64,000 bases of DNA from Ramlibacter tataouinensis. Its GTDB lineage: Bacteria > Pseudomonadota > Gammaproteobacteria > Burkholderiales > Burkholderiaceae_C. The stretch lies in the NCBI RefSeq assembly GCF_027941915.1, contig NZ_CP116009.1, positions 3,286,001 to 3,350,000 of the forward strand. The letters run 5' to 3'. Numbering within the stretch: the stretch's first letter is position 1; every line of letters starts with the position of its first letter. The notes beneath the pieces are model-generated. The model saw only the letters and a list, made by a program, of their open reading frames with translations, searched no databases and was not told the DNA's origin. Positions 61,416 to 64,000 of this stretch are shown here, in pieces. A program made the translations under genes and the position numbers.

Positions 61416-62267
61416 ATGCCGCTCAACCTCGAGGTCCCGACCGCGCTGGAGTACTTCCGTGCACTGGTCCAGGACGATGACCACTTTCCCCTGCTGGAGG
61501 CGGCTGCCAGCCTCGCCCAGGACGAGTACCCGGACCTGGACGTCCAGCAGGTGCTGGGCGACGTCGATCAGTTGCTCGCACGCCTGCGGCGCCGCCTGCC
61601 GGCCGACGCCTCGCCGCTGCAGCGCCTGCGCGCCCTCAACCAGTTCTTCTTCCGCGACCTGTCCTTCGGCGGCAACGTCAACGACTACTGCGACCCGGAC
61701 AACAGCTACCTCAACGTGGTGCTGCGCACCCGGCGCGGCATCCAGATCTCGCTGGCCGTGCTGTGGATGGAGCTGGCCCAGGGGCTGGGCCTGCACGCGC
61801 GCGGCGTGTGCTTCCCCGGCCACTTCATGATCAAGGTGAACCTGCCCAAGGGGCAGGTGGTGATCGACCCGTTCACCGGCCAGTCGCTCTCGCGCGAGGA
61901 GCTGTCCGAGCGGCTGGAGCCCTACAAGCGCCGCAGCGGGCTGGTCGATGAGTTCGAGGTCCCGCTGGGGCTGTACCTGCAGGCGGCGCCGCCGCGCGAC
62001 ATCATCGCGCGCATGCTGCGCAACCTGAAGGAGATCCACCGCGCGCAGGAAGACTGGCAGCGCCTGATCGCGGTGCAGGACCGGCTGCTGGTGCTGCTGC
62101 CCGATGCCTGGGCCGAGTACCGCGACCGCGGCCTGGCCCATGCCGAGCAGGGCCATGCGGCGATGGCGGTGCTGGACCTGGAGACTTACCTGATCCACGC
62201 GCAGGATTCGCTCGACATCGACGTCATCGCCGAGCGCGTGGCCGACCTGCGGCGGGCGTCGCACTGA
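61416..62267 (+). CDS. SirB1 family transglutaminase-like/TPR protein
   Basis: A 283-residue SirB1-family protein. The N-terminal transglutaminase-like region includes LNQFFFRDLSFGGNVNDYCD, SYLNVVLRTRRGIQISLAVL and GVCFPGHFMIKVNLP with a conserved Cys-x-Pro-Gly-His. A C-terminal TPR-like helical part (about 190-280) holds EDWQRLIAVQDRLLVLLP. The function is unknown. It is transcribed downstream of murJ and converges on purM. Confidence 0.87.
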   Translation: MPLNLEVPTALEYFRALVQDDDHFPLLEAAASLAQDEYPDLDVQQVLGDVDQLLARLRRRLPADASPLQRLRALNQFFFRDLSFGGNVNDYCDPDNSYLNVVLRTRRGIQISLAVLWMELAQGLGLHARGVCFPGHFMIKVNLPKGQVVIDPFTGQSLSREELSERLEPYKRRSGLVDEFEVPLGLYLQAAPPRDIIARMLRNLKEIHRAQEDWQRLIAVQDRLLVLLPDAWAEYRDRGLAHAEQGHAAMAVLDLETYLIHAQDSLDIDVIAERVADLRRASH

Positions 62268-62302
62268 GCCACGCGGGCCGCGAGGGCCCTCGCCCGGCGG
62301 CT

Positions 62303-63337
<1,035 letters not shown>

Positions 63338-63429
63338 GGGGGCAGAAGGCGCGCGAGGGGCGCCCGATAGAATTCGCGGGATTTTACCGGCGACCCTCCC
63401 TTGGCCGGGCGCCCGCAACACCCCTTCCG

Positions 63430-64000
63430 ATGCCCTTCACACCCACGCAGAAACGCGCCGCCATCTGGGCGCTGCTCGCGTTGCTGGCGCTGGGAGCCCT
63501 GCGGGCGCTGGGACCGGTGCTCACGCCCTTCGTGGTCGCCGCCGTGCTGGCCTATGCGCTGACCCCGCTGGTGGATCGCCTCGACGAGGCCGGCCGCGGC
63601 CGGGTGCCGCGCTTCGTGTCGGTCGTGCTGGTGGAGCTGCTGTTCATCGTGGTGCTGCTGTCGCTGTTCCTGATGGTGGTGCCGATCCTGGCCAAGGAGA
63701 TCCCGCTCATGCGCGAGCAGGTGCCGGTGCTGTTCCAGTGGCTGGACGGCACGGTGCGACCCTGGCTGGCCCAGTTCGGCATCGAGGTGGCGCTCGACCT
63801 GCAGAGCCTCAAGACCCAGGTGCTGCGCTACCTGCAGGCCAATTACGACGAGGCCGTCACCCGCCTGCTGTCGTCGCTCAAGATCGGCGGCAGCGTGGCC
63901 TTCGCCATCGTCTTCAACGCGGTGCTGATCCCGGTGGCCCTGTTCTACCTGCTGCTGGACTGGGACCGCTTCGTGCACCGGATGCTGGAGCTGGTGCCGC
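63430..64000 (+). CDS. AI-2E/PerM family permease, 5' part
   Basis: The first 190 codons of an AI-2E family transporter cut by the window end. An N-terminal hydrophobic pair ([39 protein letters not shown]) is followed by [21 protein letters not shown] helical soluble insert and further membrane segments ([20 protein letters not shown]) come next, ending [10 protein letters not shown], typical of the family. These proteins export small molecules or sodium; the substrate is unknown. No ribosome site stronger than a short purine stretch is seen before the ATG. Confidence 0.85.
   Translation, partial: MPFTPTQKRAAIWALLALLALGALRALGPVLTPFVVAAVLAYALTPLVDRLDEAGRGRVPRFVSVVLVELLFIVVLLSLFLMVVPILAKEIPLMREQVPVLFQWLDGTVRPWLAQFGIEVALDLQSLKTQVLRYLQANYDEAVTRLLSSLKIGGSVAFAIVFNAVLIPVALFYLLLDWDRFVHRMLELVP

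Overview
The window looks like a chromosomal segment of a high-GC betaproteobacterium of the order Burkholderiales, most probably family Comamonadaceae (a Ramlibacter/Variovorax-like organism). This rests on gene order and protein character: leuC-leuD-leuB-asd-fimV-truA-trpF-trpB-trpA-accD, sdhC-D-A-B-E-gltA beside a GntR regulator and mdh, and purM divergent from an AI-2E/PerM-type permease. No rRNA, tRNA, CRISPR array, insertion sequence or phage gene was seen. Genes are tightly packed; no gene-free stretch exceeds about 250 bp, and the larger gaps are described through the regulatory or repeat features placed in them. The species assignment is inference.

Layout. 1-2.3 kb: the end of a NagZ-like glycosidase, a small membrane protein and lysS. 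2.3-16.5 kb: a surface-glycan locus. A plus-strand run encodes a second MurJ-like flippase, an HpcH/HpaI-type aldolase, a minimal sugar-phosphate transferase, an AsnB-type amidotransferase and a GT-B glycosyltransferase. Facing it is a minus-strand, mostly overlapping operon for CMP-pseudaminic acid (pseB, pseC, pseF, pseG, a methyltransferase, a WbqC-like protein, pseI). A membrane-bound WbpM-type dehydratase gene closes the locus. No pseH acetyltransferase gene is visible, and the middle of the locus (about 7-14.5 kb) looks less GC-rich than its flanks.

16.5-30 kb: a LON-domain protein, YggT, then amino-acid and housekeeping genes on the minus strand (accD, trpA, trpB, trpF, truA, fimV, asd, leuB, leuD, a tiny entericidin-like lipoprotein, leuC). 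30-42 kb: TCA-cycle block. gltA, sdhE, sdhB, sdhA, sdhD and sdhC run on the minus strand. A GntR/HutC regulator is divergent from mdh, which is followed by a CitE-like lyase, a secreted protein and acnB. The intergenic region between the regulator and mdh holds a clear palindromic operator inside both promoters.

42-53 kb: a PNPOx-like protein, a shortened SbmA/BacA-type transporter, an XRE/MmyB-type regulator divergent from a small membrane protein with a perfect inverted repeat between them, serC-serA, acnA, a protein with what looks like a degenerate BLUF domain, and an FAD monooxygenase. 53-64 kb: the kynurenine operon (kynB-kynU-kynA), a YkgJ-type cysteine-cluster protein, a small protein gene preceded by a LexA-box-like promoter, argD-argF, a DUF3579 protein preceded by a second copy of the GntR-type operator, rpsT, canonical murJ, a SirB1-family protein, purM and the start of a permease gene.

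The most interesting items are the pseudaminic-acid locus lacking pseH but carrying WbqC and methyltransferase genes in its place, the putative SOS-controlled small gene at 56085, the shared 14-bp operator linking mdh/gntR with the 58.7-kb promoter region, and the degenerate BLUF protein at 50.6 kb.
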